From NCBI GenBank assembly GCA_006503535.1, contig QYRS01000004.1:2356001-2420000 (forward strand): a stretch of DNA of 64,000 nt, read 5' to 3'. Under the pieces are notes generated by a model. It saw nothing but the letters and a program-made list of their open reading frames with translations. It was not told the origin of the DNA and searched no databases. Of this stretch, positions 46,162 through 57,599 are shown piece by piece. The DNA is from Arthrinium phaeospermum. Lineage: Eukaryota; Ascomycota; Sordariomycetes; Amphisphaeriales; Apiosporaceae. Within the stretch, counting starts at the first letter, position 1; each line of letters starts with the position of its first letter. The position numbers were made by a program, and so were the translations under genes.

Positions 46162-46417
46162 TTTACTGCCATACAGGCGCTCCGCTTCGTCGGCCAATAC
46201 GACCAGCCCCTCGACGGCCCGCTCGATTCTCTGGCACGCCGGCGTCGGCCGTCTCGGTAGCCGGGATCCAGCTCTCCCGCTACACCCACCTGGTTGCCGC
46301 CCCGTCTCCTTCAGATAGGCTGGCCTCCACCTCCGCTCCCGTAGCCTGGAGTACCTGGCCCGGCTCCGCGAGTTCTTCGAGGAGCACGTGTTGCCGAAAC
46401 TGCTTGGCGGGCGGTAG
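46162..46417 (+). pseudogene. Short three-frame coding relic, family unknown
   Basis: Collinear protein-like pieces in three frames: FTAIQALRFVGQYDQPLDGP at 46162, then VAGIQLSRYTHLVAAPS near 46251, then LHLRSRSLEYLARLREFFEE and LPKLLGGR with a TAG at 46415. The last piece looks like a helical C-terminus of an enzyme. Single frames are each too short to be genes. The call rests on composition and order only. Confidence 0.3.
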
Positions 46418-46622
46418 CTGTTGGAGAGAAACCAGACTGATGGGAAGGTAGTATGTGTGGTGGCTTAGAGTTCATGTTCATCCTTCAAGTATCTCTAATT
46501 AAACCAGTTGTATTGCGCACAAAGTGGAGAAGAGGTACGGATCAGTCAGATACAGGTCATGTATAGTAAGTACCCTACCCTTTGGTTCCCTACCGACATA
46601 GCGCTCTCGACATACGATGCTT

Positions 46623-47534
46623 TCAGAAAACCCCAGCATCAAAGTCGGTTATTGAGCCACCACCGTGGCTCCATCCGTCGTGTTCTGGGGGGTCTAAACC
46701 TGGAACCATGAAAGGGGTGAGACTATCTTCGCTTTGCCTCTTTCCTTCCTCTTGCTTCTTTGCATCCTCAGCCTCCCTGGCACGTAGACGTCTCTGACAC
46801 TCTTCCAACGCTCGGTCCAAACGCAGCAGCTCTTTCTTGAGTTCGGCAAGCTTCTCGTACGCCGGTTGGGGCATGCTGATGAGTAGGTGGGCGCGCTCTA
46901 CCGTCTCGTTGTACTTCATCAACTTGGTTCTGGCCGCGGAAGCCACACCATAGACCTGAGGACCCCGAAAATAACGACTGCCGGGCTCCTTTTCGTCGTA
47001 CATCTGGACCCGACTGGTTATATGGTTTGTCTGATCATCCACCACAGCAAGTTCGAATCTGCTTTGTCGTATCGCCGTCTTCAACAAGAGGCGAAGCCCG
47101 TCCCAAAACTTGCTGATTTCCGCAGAAGCCCCATCACTTCCTGGGCTTGCCGGGCCTCTAGTGGAGTACCACCTCGATGAGATATTTCTCGAATATGAAG
47201 GCATGATCTTCGTTGCACTGTTCTTCCGAAGAGGGTACATGTTGGAAGGGGGGTTTCTGAGCTGAAAGGATCTTGGCCCGGTGTAATCTGTGTGAGACTT
47301 TAACAAGCTCGCAAGGGCGTCGGGTTTTCGTGATTCGGCACCGCCGTCGCTATGGTACAAAGGCAAGACCAGTTTTGTCGACTCCGCTCGCACAGGAACA
47401 GTACAGTCCCGAACCAGGTTCGTGGCGTGACTCCAAAGGTTGTACCCCCTGAGAATACTATCTCGTAGAAAGCGGGTTGGGACCGATGGCCCTCGAAGCA
47501 TCATAACTGCTTGCTGGTTGCAAAGCCTCTGCAT
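46623..47534 (-). CDS. Orphan protein, possible coiled coil
   Basis: Read from the ATG at 47534 to the stop at 46623, 303 residues. No domain recognised. The N-terminal 50 residues are Arg-rich and lack acidic residues at first, so mitochondrial targeting is possible. A helical coiled coil lies at about 240-285 (YEKLAELKKELLRLDRALEE), followed by a Lys/Glu-rich piece and a low-charge tail rich in Pro, Gly and Ser. A possible upstream exon (47761 to about 47645, starting MVNCYRLVANRMFACF, signal-like) would keep frame only with an intron of 38 bases, too short for fungi, so it is not included. Uninterrupted by stops, unlike its upstream neighbours. Confidence 0.45.
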   Translation of the reverse strand: MQRLCNQQAVMMLRGPSVPTRFLRDSILRGYNLWSHATNLVRDCTVPVRAESTKLVLPLYHSDGGAESRKPDALASLLKSHTDYTGPRSFQLRNPPSNMYPLRKNSATKIMPSYSRNISSRWYSTRGPASPGSDGASAEISKFWDGLRLLLKTAIRQSRFELAVVDDQTNHITSRVQMYDEKEPGSRYFRGPQVYGVASAARTKLMKYNETVERAHLLISMPQPAYEKLAELKKELLRLDRALEECQRRLRAREAEDAKKQEEGKRQSEDSLTPFMVPGLDPPEHDGWSHGGGSITDFDAGVF

Positions 47535-50048
47535 CGTGAAACGCGGTACAGAGCAGATTCGACGACCACTGAAAGTAAAGCTCGTAGTTCTCTGATCAGT
47601 CGGGAGCGAGCCTGAAGGCAATCAATTCGATATCTCGGATTTACTTTACCCCTAAAATCAAACCAGGCGCCAGCGTCAGTGAGGGGAACCTGGTGCGCCA
47701 CCAGGCTGGCCAAAAAGCAAGCAAACATCCTGTTTGCAACGAGTCTATAACAATTCACCATTACAGCACGGCTATCTCTTGGTAGTGATGGTTATGTCTT
47801 CTATCAGTATGCCTTGAGACCCTTAGGGCGGCACTGACACTATGCCCAGTTGCGGGCAGGTTTCTTTCGTGAAAACAGCATTCCACACAAGGCTCAGAAG
47901 GAAGTAGTTGCTTTTCCATCAAGAAGAAAAGAAAAGGAAAAAAAAAAGCCCCCGAGACCTTCTCCCACATGGAACGTTTCACGAACGATCATCTTCCAGA
48001 GAGAAACAATATTTGTGAGTCAACCAGATAAGCCACGAGGCAAATCTCATGCATGCTTCCCACAATCGCGCACTGGATTCTCGGGTCAGGTCAGATCGCC
48101 TGGCCTTGGTTTCTCATGTAAAAACCATCATGGCACAGCGCCTGTATCAAGCCATGTTCTTCCAGATTATGTAATTTGTGGCATGGAAGCAACCAAGCAA
48201 GCCCCAACCTCGGCCGGCGAAACCACACTACTCGATGAAACGTTGCCATGTTGACTGACTTGCATGGACCCTGTTTGTGAGTCGGGCGTTGGGCTCATCC
48301 CTATGCTGCTTACTTCCGGCGTGGGCGTTCCGACGGTCGCCTGTGGCGGTCGCCCAAAAAGCCACACCCAGCACACGCTCTATGTGCATATGCTGAGCAC
48401 ACTAAGCCGGCAACTGCAATGTGATAGTCTGACCGCAAGATGGATACGAGCAGACGAGTCAGCAGTACGGCATGGTGACTGCTTACTAGACTGTCATCAA
48501 GTATATTGGATGCCGGCCAGTCCAGTCATGCTAGTAGGTCCCTCGCGTCGGGAAGGGAGGACCAGACTCCAATTAGTGCTCGGCGTGGTGCTCGGGATTA
48601 CGGGATTATTCCAAACTTACATTACGGTCCATGACATCGCTTTACATGAGGAGTTTGGCCGATTCCCAGCTAAACAATTCATGCAAGGGGCAAGTTTAAA
48701 AAAACAGGAAACCACTTGGGCTTGCATCCACCCAGTGGACGCTAGCGACGCACCGAATTGCACTGTCGTCTATAATAAGTCAGGTCCAGGCGCTATCGAT
48801 ATTGTGGGTTAGGCATGACCGGCAGGTCGGCAAGATCGCTACGGAGACGGGATCGAGTCATTATCCACTGGGTGGACTGGGTGGACTGACTGACTGACAG
48901 GAGTGGGAGGTAGGATGGCAGATGGGGGATGGAGCCCAGGACTGACCATTATTGACCAGTGCTGACGAGTGCTGACCAGCGCTGGCCAGTTGCCAAGGAG
49001 GAGGGGGGAAAACCAAGCTCGCGGGGACACTTCAGCGTGCGGGGGAGGCGTTTTCCGAGGAAACCGGCCGTCCAACGGCTTCAAGAACATCAACAAGATG
49101 CGATAAGCTGATTTCTTTTTCTCACGGTTTGGTATTGCGATGGCTGGTGCTAGTTGGCATTATTGAAGAGCTGGGCGACGCCAATGCAGCTCAATAAACG
49201 CCAAGCTGAAAAGGGGATCGCCGGCCGACCGTTAGCCTGGCCCAGCCGAGCGGGAAAACTCTTTCCTACAGAAGAAAAAGAAAAAGAAACCAACAGGCAC
49301 TAGAAGCCGGGCTGAAAAATGACGCAGCATTGCTGTCATGCCGAAAATAGGACAGCTAATTTCGATGCACAACAACACAAGTTAAGGGGAACAGCGTGGT
49401 ACGATGTCAATGGTCTGGTTTTTTCATGCAGAAGCTCGTAAAACGATGCGCCGTAAGCTGATGGGGGGGCGCACTAGCCATCTTTTTTCGTATATGGGAT
49501 CCTTGTTCGGGCATGGTCGACGGTTAGCCAGCAATCCAGTTCGGTGCTAGACCTCCCAGCATCAACGATGATCACGGGAAACAGGCGACTACGCTCGCTT
49601 TCTATTCGCTACCTGCGGCCTCCTCCCGGCCCACTCCCCAACCTGGTTCGTGCATTGCCCGGGACTCGGAAATGAGATTGACTGACTGGGAAACTGGGCG
49701 CTCCGGTCCTGTGCAGTTTACTTAGTTCTTTTCGCGCCTAGCAGGAAGTACGCAAGTAGTTGCTAGCTCTGTCAACTGTCAGTTGATCTTGGCTCCATGG
49801 GACTACACTGCCTAGCCTGGCACAATACGAGCTTACGGGCTGCTCGGCTTGGGATGGGCCTGGGATAACGGCAGATTAGTAGCTGGCTGAGCCGCCTCGG
49901 CGCATCGGGCTGCAGAATGGCGGCATACATAAAGGTCGGCATGGCGCCGCCTCCTGGAGACAGCTGAAGGGACCTGTCCGCCATCCACTCGTTCTTCAAC
50001 ACTCGCTGCCTCTTTTCAAGCCCGGATCCCCATCTCAAGCTTGGCACC
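47535..50048. other. Long intergenic region upstream of tyrosinase
   Basis: About 2.5 kb. A degenerate tandem array of a short GACCAGTGCT-like unit lies near 48940-48985, preceded by GGGTGGACT and ACTG repeats near 48868-48900. A 182-codon plus frame (48264-48812) has no ATG at its head and no domain and is not counted. The tyrosinase promoter occupies the right end, with a weak TATA-like stretch near 49926. Confidence 0.5.
48866..48985. repeat. Degenerate short tandem repeats
   Basis: Repeats of GGGTGGACT and ACTG, then several imperfect copies of a 10-15 base unit around TGACCAGTGCTGAC and TGACCAGCGCTGGCCAG. The copies are close but not identical. Confidence 0.5.
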
Positions 50049-51275
50049 ATGTGGTTCCCCGTCGTCGCCCGCGCCCTGCTCGGCGCCTCCATGGTCTCGG
50101 CCCTGGCCCTCCCGAACGAGCCTACCGCTCCCAAGGACCCCGGGCACACCATGAAGCTCTTCACCCTGGAGCAGATGAAGGAGGCCTTCAGCAATGGCAC
50201 CCTCCCGCCCATCAACGCTCCCGTCTCCCACAAGGAGCCCAAGGCGCAGACCAACGCCATGTTCAAGGTCAACGCTGTCAACAGCTGCGCCTCCAACCCC
50301 AACGTGCGCTTCGAGTGGCGCGACTACTCCGACTCGGACCGTCACGCCCTGGTCGACTCCATCCAGTGCCTGCGGACGAGGCCGGCCCGCATCGCCGGGG
50401 CCAACAACCGGTTCGAGGACTTCGCCGTCATTCACCGTAACTTCTCTCCCAACATCCACAACAACCAGAAGTTCCTGCTGTGGCACCGCTACTTCCTCTG
50501 GGCTTTCGAGCAGGTCCTGAGAGAGGAGTGTGGCTTCAACCGCGCCTTTGTGTGGTGGGACGAGACCAAGGATGCCGGCCGCTTCTCGCAGCTGGACATG
50601 TTCTCCCCTAACTTCTTCGGCACCATGCACGGGTGCCTGAACGACGGCGTAAGTTCCCTTATACACTCCCCTCCTTTAGGCCAAGATGCCGTTCTACCAC
50701 ATGGTATGCTAACCTCACACGTCTTGCAGAGATTTGCCGGCATTCAGCAGGTTGGCGGCGGTTGCGTTTCCCGCGACGGCACCGCCGAGAACACGAAGCA
50801 GTGCAACACGGACTTCGAGAACTACTGCCGCGGCATGGGCAACTACCCCGACTTCGAGCGCTGCTGGGAGTTCGGCCCCCACGGCTACGGCCACAACGGC
50901 ATCGGCGGTACCATGGCGTACGTCGAGATCTCGCCCTCCGACCCCGCCTTCTACATGCACCACTCCTACATCGACCGCGTCTACCGCGTGTGGCAGAACG
51001 CCGACCCGGCCCGCCGCACCAGCATCAGCGGTCTCACCGCCGACGGCTCTCCCCTGACCATGGACACCCGTAAGTTCCACCAATTGAAACTCCATACCTC
51101 CTTTTCCCTGCCCTCCCCACCCCCCTTTCCACCGCCGTCGACCCTACTTGTCCTTGCTCGCATGCTAACATCAAGCCAATTAGCCATTTCTCTTGGTGGT
51201 ATCAAGCCCGACGTCAGAGTCCGCGACGTCATCGACACCTTGGACGGTGCTATGTGCTACCGATACACATACTAG
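50049..51275 (+). CDS. Secreted tyrosinase (short ascomycete type)
   Basis: Three exons: 50049-50648, 50730-51069, 51184-51275; 343 residues. A signal peptide (MWFPVVARALLGASMVSALA) precedes a mature domain. The CuA histidines are His129 (AVIH), His137 (NIH) and His146 (LLWHRYFLW); the CuB set is His251 and His255 in GPHGYGHNGIGG and His278 in DPAFYMHHSYIDRVYRVWQ. All six copper ligands are present, so o-hydroxylation and/or oxidation of phenols to quinones is expected. It lacks the long C-terminal autoinhibitory extension of long fungal tyrosinases and ends shortly after a typical DxCYxY-type tail (AMCYRYTY). It lies 11 kb from the laccase; functional linkage is not shown. Confidence 0.92.
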   Translation: MWFPVVARALLGASMVSALALPNEPTAPKDPGHTMKLFTLEQMKEAFSNGTLPPINAPVSHKEPKAQTNAMFKVNAVNSCASNPNVRFEWRDYSDSDRHALVDSIQCLRTRPARIAGANNRFEDFAVIHRNFSPNIHNNQKFLLWHRYFLWAFEQVLREECGFNRAFVWWDETKDAGRFSQLDMFSPNFFGTMHGCLNDGVSSLIHSPPLGQDAVLPHGMLTSHVLQRFAGIQQVGGGCVSRDGTAENTKQCNTDFENYCRGMGNYPDFERCWEFGPHGYGHNGIGGTMAYVEISPSDPAFYMHHSYIDRVYRVWQNADPARRTSISGLTADGSPLTMDTRKFHQLKLHTSFSLPSPPPFPPPSTLLVLARMLTSSQLAISLGGIKPDVRVRDVIDTLDGAMCYRYTY

Positions 51276-52643
51276 ATGATGACTTAAAGCAATATTAGAA
51301 TTGTAATACATAATGTAATTTGATGGTTACCATCTACAATACCTATTCTCTTTGCCTTGTTTGCTGCTTGATTATGTGCTTGACTATGTGCTTGACTCTG
51401 ACGGTCCGTCTCCCGAGTCATTTGACCGACGTGTGCCCCAGTCCCATGTCATGGGATGACCCTGCGCTATCGCGGTTCTCTCCGATCTGTAAATTGATTG
51501 CCAGTCATGCTCCTCGTAGCAAATATCTGTGTTCGTGGATCCAAACTGCAATCTACCACAAACAGTCCATATCGGCATTTCACAAGCATCTTCGCTAAAA
51601 CTATCACCAGGCCATATATACTCGTGAATATACCATGCACTTGTATCAGCACCCGTGAATTTCACGAAGCGGCTTTTAGCTTCTACAGACCTCCTCGCTA
51701 TTGTATCAACCCAACTTAAAGGGGGTGATTTCTAAGAAACCCCCTTTTGCTCTTCAAGCACCCGAGGCCTGAGAAGCACGCCATGTTTACAAAGGGAAAT
51801 GGCGTCTAACTGGGCTGTTGCTTTGCTCTTATGCAGTGTCTGCCGCTTCTTTCGTGCCTTTTGTTTTATACAGCTGACTCTGACTGAGTAGCTTCACGGC
51901 GAACTACGCGTGGGAGGGCAAATATGATCCGCAGAACTGGCAGAACTCAGCTACCAAACAACATCCTGGTCGTGTTTATATTGGCTTAAACCCTCTTGCT
52001 TTTATATGAATCATTGCAGTAGTCTGGTTGGTTTCAGGTGCTGCCTTGTTGCTTGCACCTCGCTATATGTGCCATTCGTTGGTGTACAAGTAACGAGGGC
52101 CACAGGATATGGGCGTTTCATATGGAGTAAAACTGGTATGCCAAAGCTTCAGTTCAACGTGAATATTCCTTCATCCTCCCTACTTTGCCTGTTGAATATT
52201 ATTAGGGAGGTAAATGGTGATGTTATCAAACAACGGACAGTCATGTTATCCCTTTCTTAGTCGTCTAGCGTCATGGAGGCTCATCCGATAAATCCGCTAG
52301 GCCTCGGCATTGCTTTGATCTATTGTGAAGTTTCTTTGGACGTAAGTGGTCTGAATTAGGTTGGAATGGTGCTTTGACGCCACTTGGCACGACAACCAAC
52401 AATGCCTTTGAAGAATTACAGGTTCATTCTTTGTACGGTTTCAGCGACACTTGCTAGAGTTCCTATATATTGTCTCATTCTTAATACAACCGTAGCGGAA
52501 GAATAGAAATTTAGATAACCTAACGTTCAACTTCATCGACCTTCCTGTCCATTCCGAATATCGTATCTAAATATACCTAGCTCCAAGCATCAAGAGAGGG
52601 CCGACCTTGTTCTCCTAGTAACCAAAGACCGGATTGCATAATC
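51276..52643. other. Intergenic
   Basis: AT-richer than the exons on both sides; no open frame with a motif, nothing recognised. Confidence 0.5.
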
Positions 52644-53141
52644 ATGTCTGAAATGGGAGAGTCGAGGCCCTGGGGCTCCTTCCTGTGGAAGCTGTCCTGG
52701 ATCACGGTATTCGCCTGCGCCCCAGCCTACTTCGCCTGGGTCGCCAACAACAGCATCAAGCCGTACTTCGAGGAGCATGGCCTGGGCTCCGACGCCGCGC
52801 ATACGGGGCTCGTGCTCGCCAGCTGCATCATGCACGTAATCTTCCCCTACGTCCGGGAGGCCATGAAGTTCCTGCTGCTCCCATCACCCCCCGGCAAGGC
52901 CTACCTGCGGTTCTCGGGCTCCCTCGCCATCGTGGCGCTGGTCTTCGACTGCCTTACGGCCAAGTTCGCGTGGGAGTGGCACCAGCTGTTCGACCACGCG
53001 GGCGAGACGGTGCTGGCACAGAACTGCCTGGCTTTGTTCATCATTGTCATCATCGGCCTGGCGCTCGAGGCCATTGCTTTGGGGCTTGCTGTGCTTCTCT
53101 TTTTCTCTTTGGTTGGGGCCGCTGCCATCTCTGAACTTTAG
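52644..53141 (+). CDS. Small orphan membrane protein
   Basis: Single exon, 165 residues, high GC against AT-rich flanks. Four hydrophobic segments are visible, about residues 16-34 (WITVFACAPAYFAWVA), 53-70 (HTGLVLASCIMHVIF), 90-104 (SLAIVALVFDCL) and 128-160 (LALFIIVIIGLALEAIALGL). The N-terminus is cytosolic-looking and hydrophilic. No family recognised; topology and sharp composition border suggest a real gene rather than chance. Confidence 0.55.
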   Translation: MSEMGESRPWGSFLWKLSWITVFACAPAYFAWVANNSIKPYFEEHGLGSDAAHTGLVLASCIMHVIFPYVREAMKFLLLPSPPGKAYLRFSGSLAIVALVFDCLTAKFAWEWHQLFDHAGETVLAQNCLALFIIVIIGLALEAIALGLAVLLFFSLVGAAAISEL

Positions 53142-56100
53142 GAAGATATTCTGTATCTTTCCAAGGTAATACTACAACATAACGGGTTGAATCTAAATGA
53201 TTAGGGATATCCGGTATGTAGAATGAGAACTGTCCTTCAAGCCAAGACTGTGTAGGGAGATGATATTTATACTTCTATAGAGAACTATAACACGTACATA
53301 ACACAAGCCTTCACTATGGTTTAGCTTTAGACTAGACGAGTATATCCAGCCTTGTGAGAGCGGATTATTCCTACGGAAAAATCTCCCCAACAGGATAATA
53401 ACGTGAAATGGTAGTCTAACAGAAACTCCCACTTGAACTCCGATTCACACAAGGCCCATTGGTTACTGATTAAATCAAGCTAAAGCAGCGGAATCTTGGG
53501 TGCTAGCTGATATATACACTTACAGGCATGGGATAAGGGGTATGGAGATAGGGTTTCCAAGCTCGTATTGTTTCAAACCTATCCCTATTCCGGCGGTTGT
53601 TCGTACTTATCCTATCCTAAGCATCTCGGGGTGAAAAGCTCAACGTATACTGTATAAGCACGGTCTATTCCCTCCTGTGACATCCTTTTCGTTACTAAAA
53701 GAGGAAAGACGGACACCGAGAGTCGATAGGGTGTCTCTTGGATGAACAGATAAGCATCGACGCTATCAATTGTACACATATCTCACCTAACGTGGCCCTG
53801 TCTTCGCCCACAAGCTGTCACATCTCGAAGTATTATATGTGTATCTTGTCAGCGCCTTCCCATTCGAATACTTCAATTGCTTAGTCGATGTTGTGTTTCA
53901 TCTTTCCTCCGCTAAACTACTCGTATAGAAACCCCCACAGGTTTCTGATTAAGTATCTAGACTGACATAGTACCCGCGCCCCTTTTCACTCACCATAGAC
54001 TTGTCATACAGATGCCTTACCATATGAGCAACAATAAAACTGCTTACCCATCAGATGGTCTGCCTCGGGCGTACTAGTGTACAGATAGTTGTGTTGTTTT
54101 TGTATTAGTTGAATACAACGCGCCTAGAATGCAGGGTGCCGCACGCTTGGGGCTGTGTGTTCGTCAAGACACTGAAGCAGGGCAACGTAAAGTCGTAGTG
54201 GAACAGGCACGCCAATTACATATGGATGCACTGACTGGAGCGTCTGGGCTCGGAAATCACCCAGAAGCTGTATCGTTTCGAAGTTTCGTTGTCAGGAGAT
54301 CCAAGCCTTCAAAGCATAAATAGCAGGTGGTATCTGGCGGTTTGAATAACAAGAGCACAGTTGATGTTTCGAATCAGTTTTCACATTCGAGGCCCTTTGC
54401 ACTGAATATTCCAGCACACTACAGTAATGAACTAGAGGCCGCTATCTCAGTCCATCAAGAGCTGAATGACTCGTGTACAGCACTGTCGGGTGTACCTAAG
54501 GCGAGACCGGGGTGCTAGTCCGGAGTCAGGATACCACCACGATGCCCGTTTTTCCTGATTCCTTTGGAGGCGCGTGATAACTTTCGGGAACCTCAGCCCC
54601 TGACGATGTCGTATTCTGTCCAGTTTACTTGCCATAAAGTAACATAGACGGCAATATCGCATATACTGTAGCACCAGACCAACAAACTGCGCTCGCTGGA
54701 CGGACCAGACCTTGGCATCTGGAGAGGCTAATGAGATATCGACGATATCCCCAGATATTGGGCATCGGATGGCCGGGCGAACGGGGGATCGACTCGGCAG
54801 ATGTCTCCGTATCCGGGCCATTCAGAGCAGCAGGCGAACAGACGGCAGCAGCCCATGATGTGCGATGTGGAACTAGTATGAGATCTAAGCCTTGAACTAG
54901 GCTTTGAGCCGCTCGCCAGGGGTACAGTAGCAAGCCCTGTGTCGCGGTAGCAGCAGCAGCAGGTAGCGTCGCTACAGTCGCAGGTGGGGGATCTACATCA
55001 GAAGTGAGTTTACGTAAGAAGCCACCCGAAGAGAATGACGTACCAAGATTGAGAGTTGGTCATGGTTCGCCTATTGCCCTGGCAGAGATATATATCTACA
55101 GAGATGGAAGTTCAGGCCAATTTGTGCAGCTGAAGCTTGGCAAACCGTTGGTTGAAAGACTTGGCAGACTGGAACCCCTACCTCACGGTACAATGGCCGA
55201 CGCTCAAGGTACCTTAGGTTTGGAGACTGACCTCAACTCAAGTTGCGCAACCAGAGGGCAATGGAACCTTAGGTAGCATCACTTCAGATAGAACAAAGGT
55301 TAATCAAAGTCATCAAGGTGTGCCAAGATGTTACTTCACATGTCTGCATCGTTGCTTGTTGTGCGTTGCATGCAGTTCGCAGGCTGGTAGTACTGGTGCA
55401 TCCATCATTCAGTAGGTACGGATACAAGTTGGGCAATTGAAGATCAAGGGAAGAGATGAACCCCGTTTCAATTAATGGGCACACGAGCCGGGGACTCCTA
55501 TCCTACAGTATGGCACAATATCAATATTCACACATCAATGTTGTTTGTTTGTTTCTATCAACACTACGACTATGTATTGTGCAGGTTGTTGAGACAATTA
55601 TAAATATTCAATTCGCGTCTCACTTTGCTGCTCGAGCTCGACAAACTCTAAAGGCCGCGGGTTGAGGCCGCCATGGAGCAGGCCATCGATAACAGACACA
55701 CAGCCAATTTCCTTGGAGCCACTAGCAGCGTTCTTGCATTGCACTGCATGCACCGCACCACAGGTGGCAGGTGGCCTTCTCGCCGAGAACACGAGTTCTG
55801 TCGCAAAGTCGACCAAAGTTGACCAGCATAACCAGGCGACGTGCTCCCTGGTGGCCGATCGAAGCCACGGCACCAGGAGCTGGGTCTGCCTTATATATAT
55901 TAATTGTGGCCATTGGGTTGTATTCCTTATATTCTAGAAAAGCAGACAAGAAGTGGATGGGTTCATGAGAGACGGGATTTGGCATTTGGGCTCCTTCAGG
56001 GTTATGCAGGTGCATGAGGCTGGCTCGTGCGCGGCGTTCTAAGACTCCAAGAGATGACTGGCAAGGGTGGGAGCGGGCCACTGGGGGGCCACTGGGGGTT

Positions 56101-56709
56101 GACAGCGGGGCCTATCCTCTGGTACTTGGGCGTGGTACGTGAGAGTGCCTACTTTTTTAGACATTCAATGTGCAGCAAGCCTGGCGCAAGCCACTTTAGC
56201 GCTGGATCTTGCCCAGAGGGTGATTTCATTTATGCCGAAGCGACAGGTGAATGACTGCTCCTTGATGGATTCCATGCGCCTCGAAATCTCCCCCCTGCTT
56301 CCCTTTCCTCAATCCCCATCGTGAAGGAAGCCTATCGTCGCCCCAATCCCTCCCCATCATCTTTGGTATTGATCACATCGATCATATCTGGATTATATCA
56401 TACACCTGCTGCCGACCGACCTTGCCCGGGTACTGCATAATCAACCAACTGCTATTCGCTGCTGGCTTGATTCGACCGCCACTCTACTACGCTCACTTCT
56501 CTTTTTTTCTTCAATTCTCATTCTGTTCACAAGCAGGGGCAACGTCGCGCACTCTGACCGAACGCCAAAAGCAACTTTCACTCGCCGACTTTCTCACAGT
56601 CACAGCCACGCTTTCTTGCTCCCAACTATTCTCACTGCTTCATTCTATACCGCTCTTCCAGATCCATTCGCCAGATTCCTTCTCCTTCTCGTCTCTAAAC
56701 TCGGTCAAA
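53142..56709. other. Long gene-poor region
   Basis: About 3.5 kb with only short open frames. The last 220 bases before the Rho3 ATG are CT-rich leader. A minus-strand frame of 124 codons (54821-54447) shows no domain. Nothing else recognised. Confidence 0.5.
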
Positions 56710-57599
56710 ATGCCTGCTCTTTGTGGTGGTTCGAAGACGGTCCAGCGCAAGCTGGTGCTTCTGTATGTTCTCCCTGCGACCCCAATGTTCCCCGCGACAT
56801 TCCCTCGGCGACAATCCCTTGCGTGCCGCCTTCTCGGTCAACATGGGCACGCGATGTCTTCCACCAATCCCTAGTACCTGCCGGCTTCAAGATTGCTAAC
56901 AATTGGTTCCTTGTGAAAGTGGCGATGGTGCAAGCGGAAAGACATCATTACTCAACGTCTTTACGAGAGGCTATTTCCCGACTGTCTACGAGCCTACTGT
57001 TTTCGAGAACTACGTACACGGTATGTCGCAAATGATATGAACAATGCCTCGGCAGAAGAGGGCTCTGGGAAAGAAAGCCAATATGCGCATTGATGGAACT
57101 GTTGCTGACTGGTGGGTGTCCAGATATCTTCGTTGACAGTGTCCATATCGAACTGTCACTATGGGACACAGCCGGACAGGAAGAATTCGACAGACTGCGC
57201 AGTCTCTCCTACGATAACACAGATGTGGTAGTACTCTGCTTCAGTGTCGACAGCAAAGACTCCCTGGAAAACGTTGAGAGCAAATGGGTTGGGGAGATCC
57301 AAGAGAACTGCCCCGGAGTCAAGCTGGTGCTGGTGGCTCTGAAGTGCGACTTGCGCGAAAACAACGAAGACGAAGACGAGCCTGCAGCCGGAGCTGCCGA
57401 TGGTGCACAGCGGGAGAAGAAGCCGATGATCGACTACAACCAAGGCCTGGAGGTGGCTCGACGAATCAAGGCCATGCGATACCTGGAATGCTCGGCGATG
57501 AAGAACCGGGGCGTGAATGAAGCATTCACAGAAGCTGCGCGAGTAGCACTCAGCGTGAAGCCCAGCGGCGAAAAGGATTCCAAGTGTGTCATCATGTAG
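56710..57599 (+). CDS. rho3: Rho-family small GTPase, Rho3 type
   Basis: Three exons: 56710-56762, 56920-57020, 57124-57599; 209 residues. G1 P-loop [11 protein letters not shown], effector loop [17 protein letters not shown]3 [15 protein letters not shown]4 LKCDLRE, G5 SAMKN region and the C-terminal CAAX box CVIM (geranylgeranyl/farnesyl anchor). A Glu/Asp/Ala-rich insertion follows LRE ([17 protein letters not shown]), as in fungal Rho3. Rho3 controls exocytosis and polar growth in yeasts and hyphae. A GCTAAC branch point sits in the first, 157-base intron, with a non-pyrimidine AAAG acceptor that is required to keep frame. The usual P-loop Cys of many fungal Rho3 proteins is Ser here. Confidence 0.92.

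Noticed and set aside
48264..48812. 182-codon plus-strand open frame
   Set aside because: No ATG at its head, no domain, composition like non-coding DNA.
50016..50666. 216-codon minus-strand frame opposite tyrosinase exon 1
   Set aside because: Antisense shadow; copper motifs lie on the plus strand.
36993..51275. Laccase plus tyrosinase as a melanin gene cluster
   Set aside because: No polyketide synthase, reductase or dehydratase of the DHN pathway nearby and 11 kb of debris between them.
54447..54821. 124-codon minus-strand frame in the gene-poor region
   Set aside because: Arg-rich with no domain, no neighbours, no splice support.
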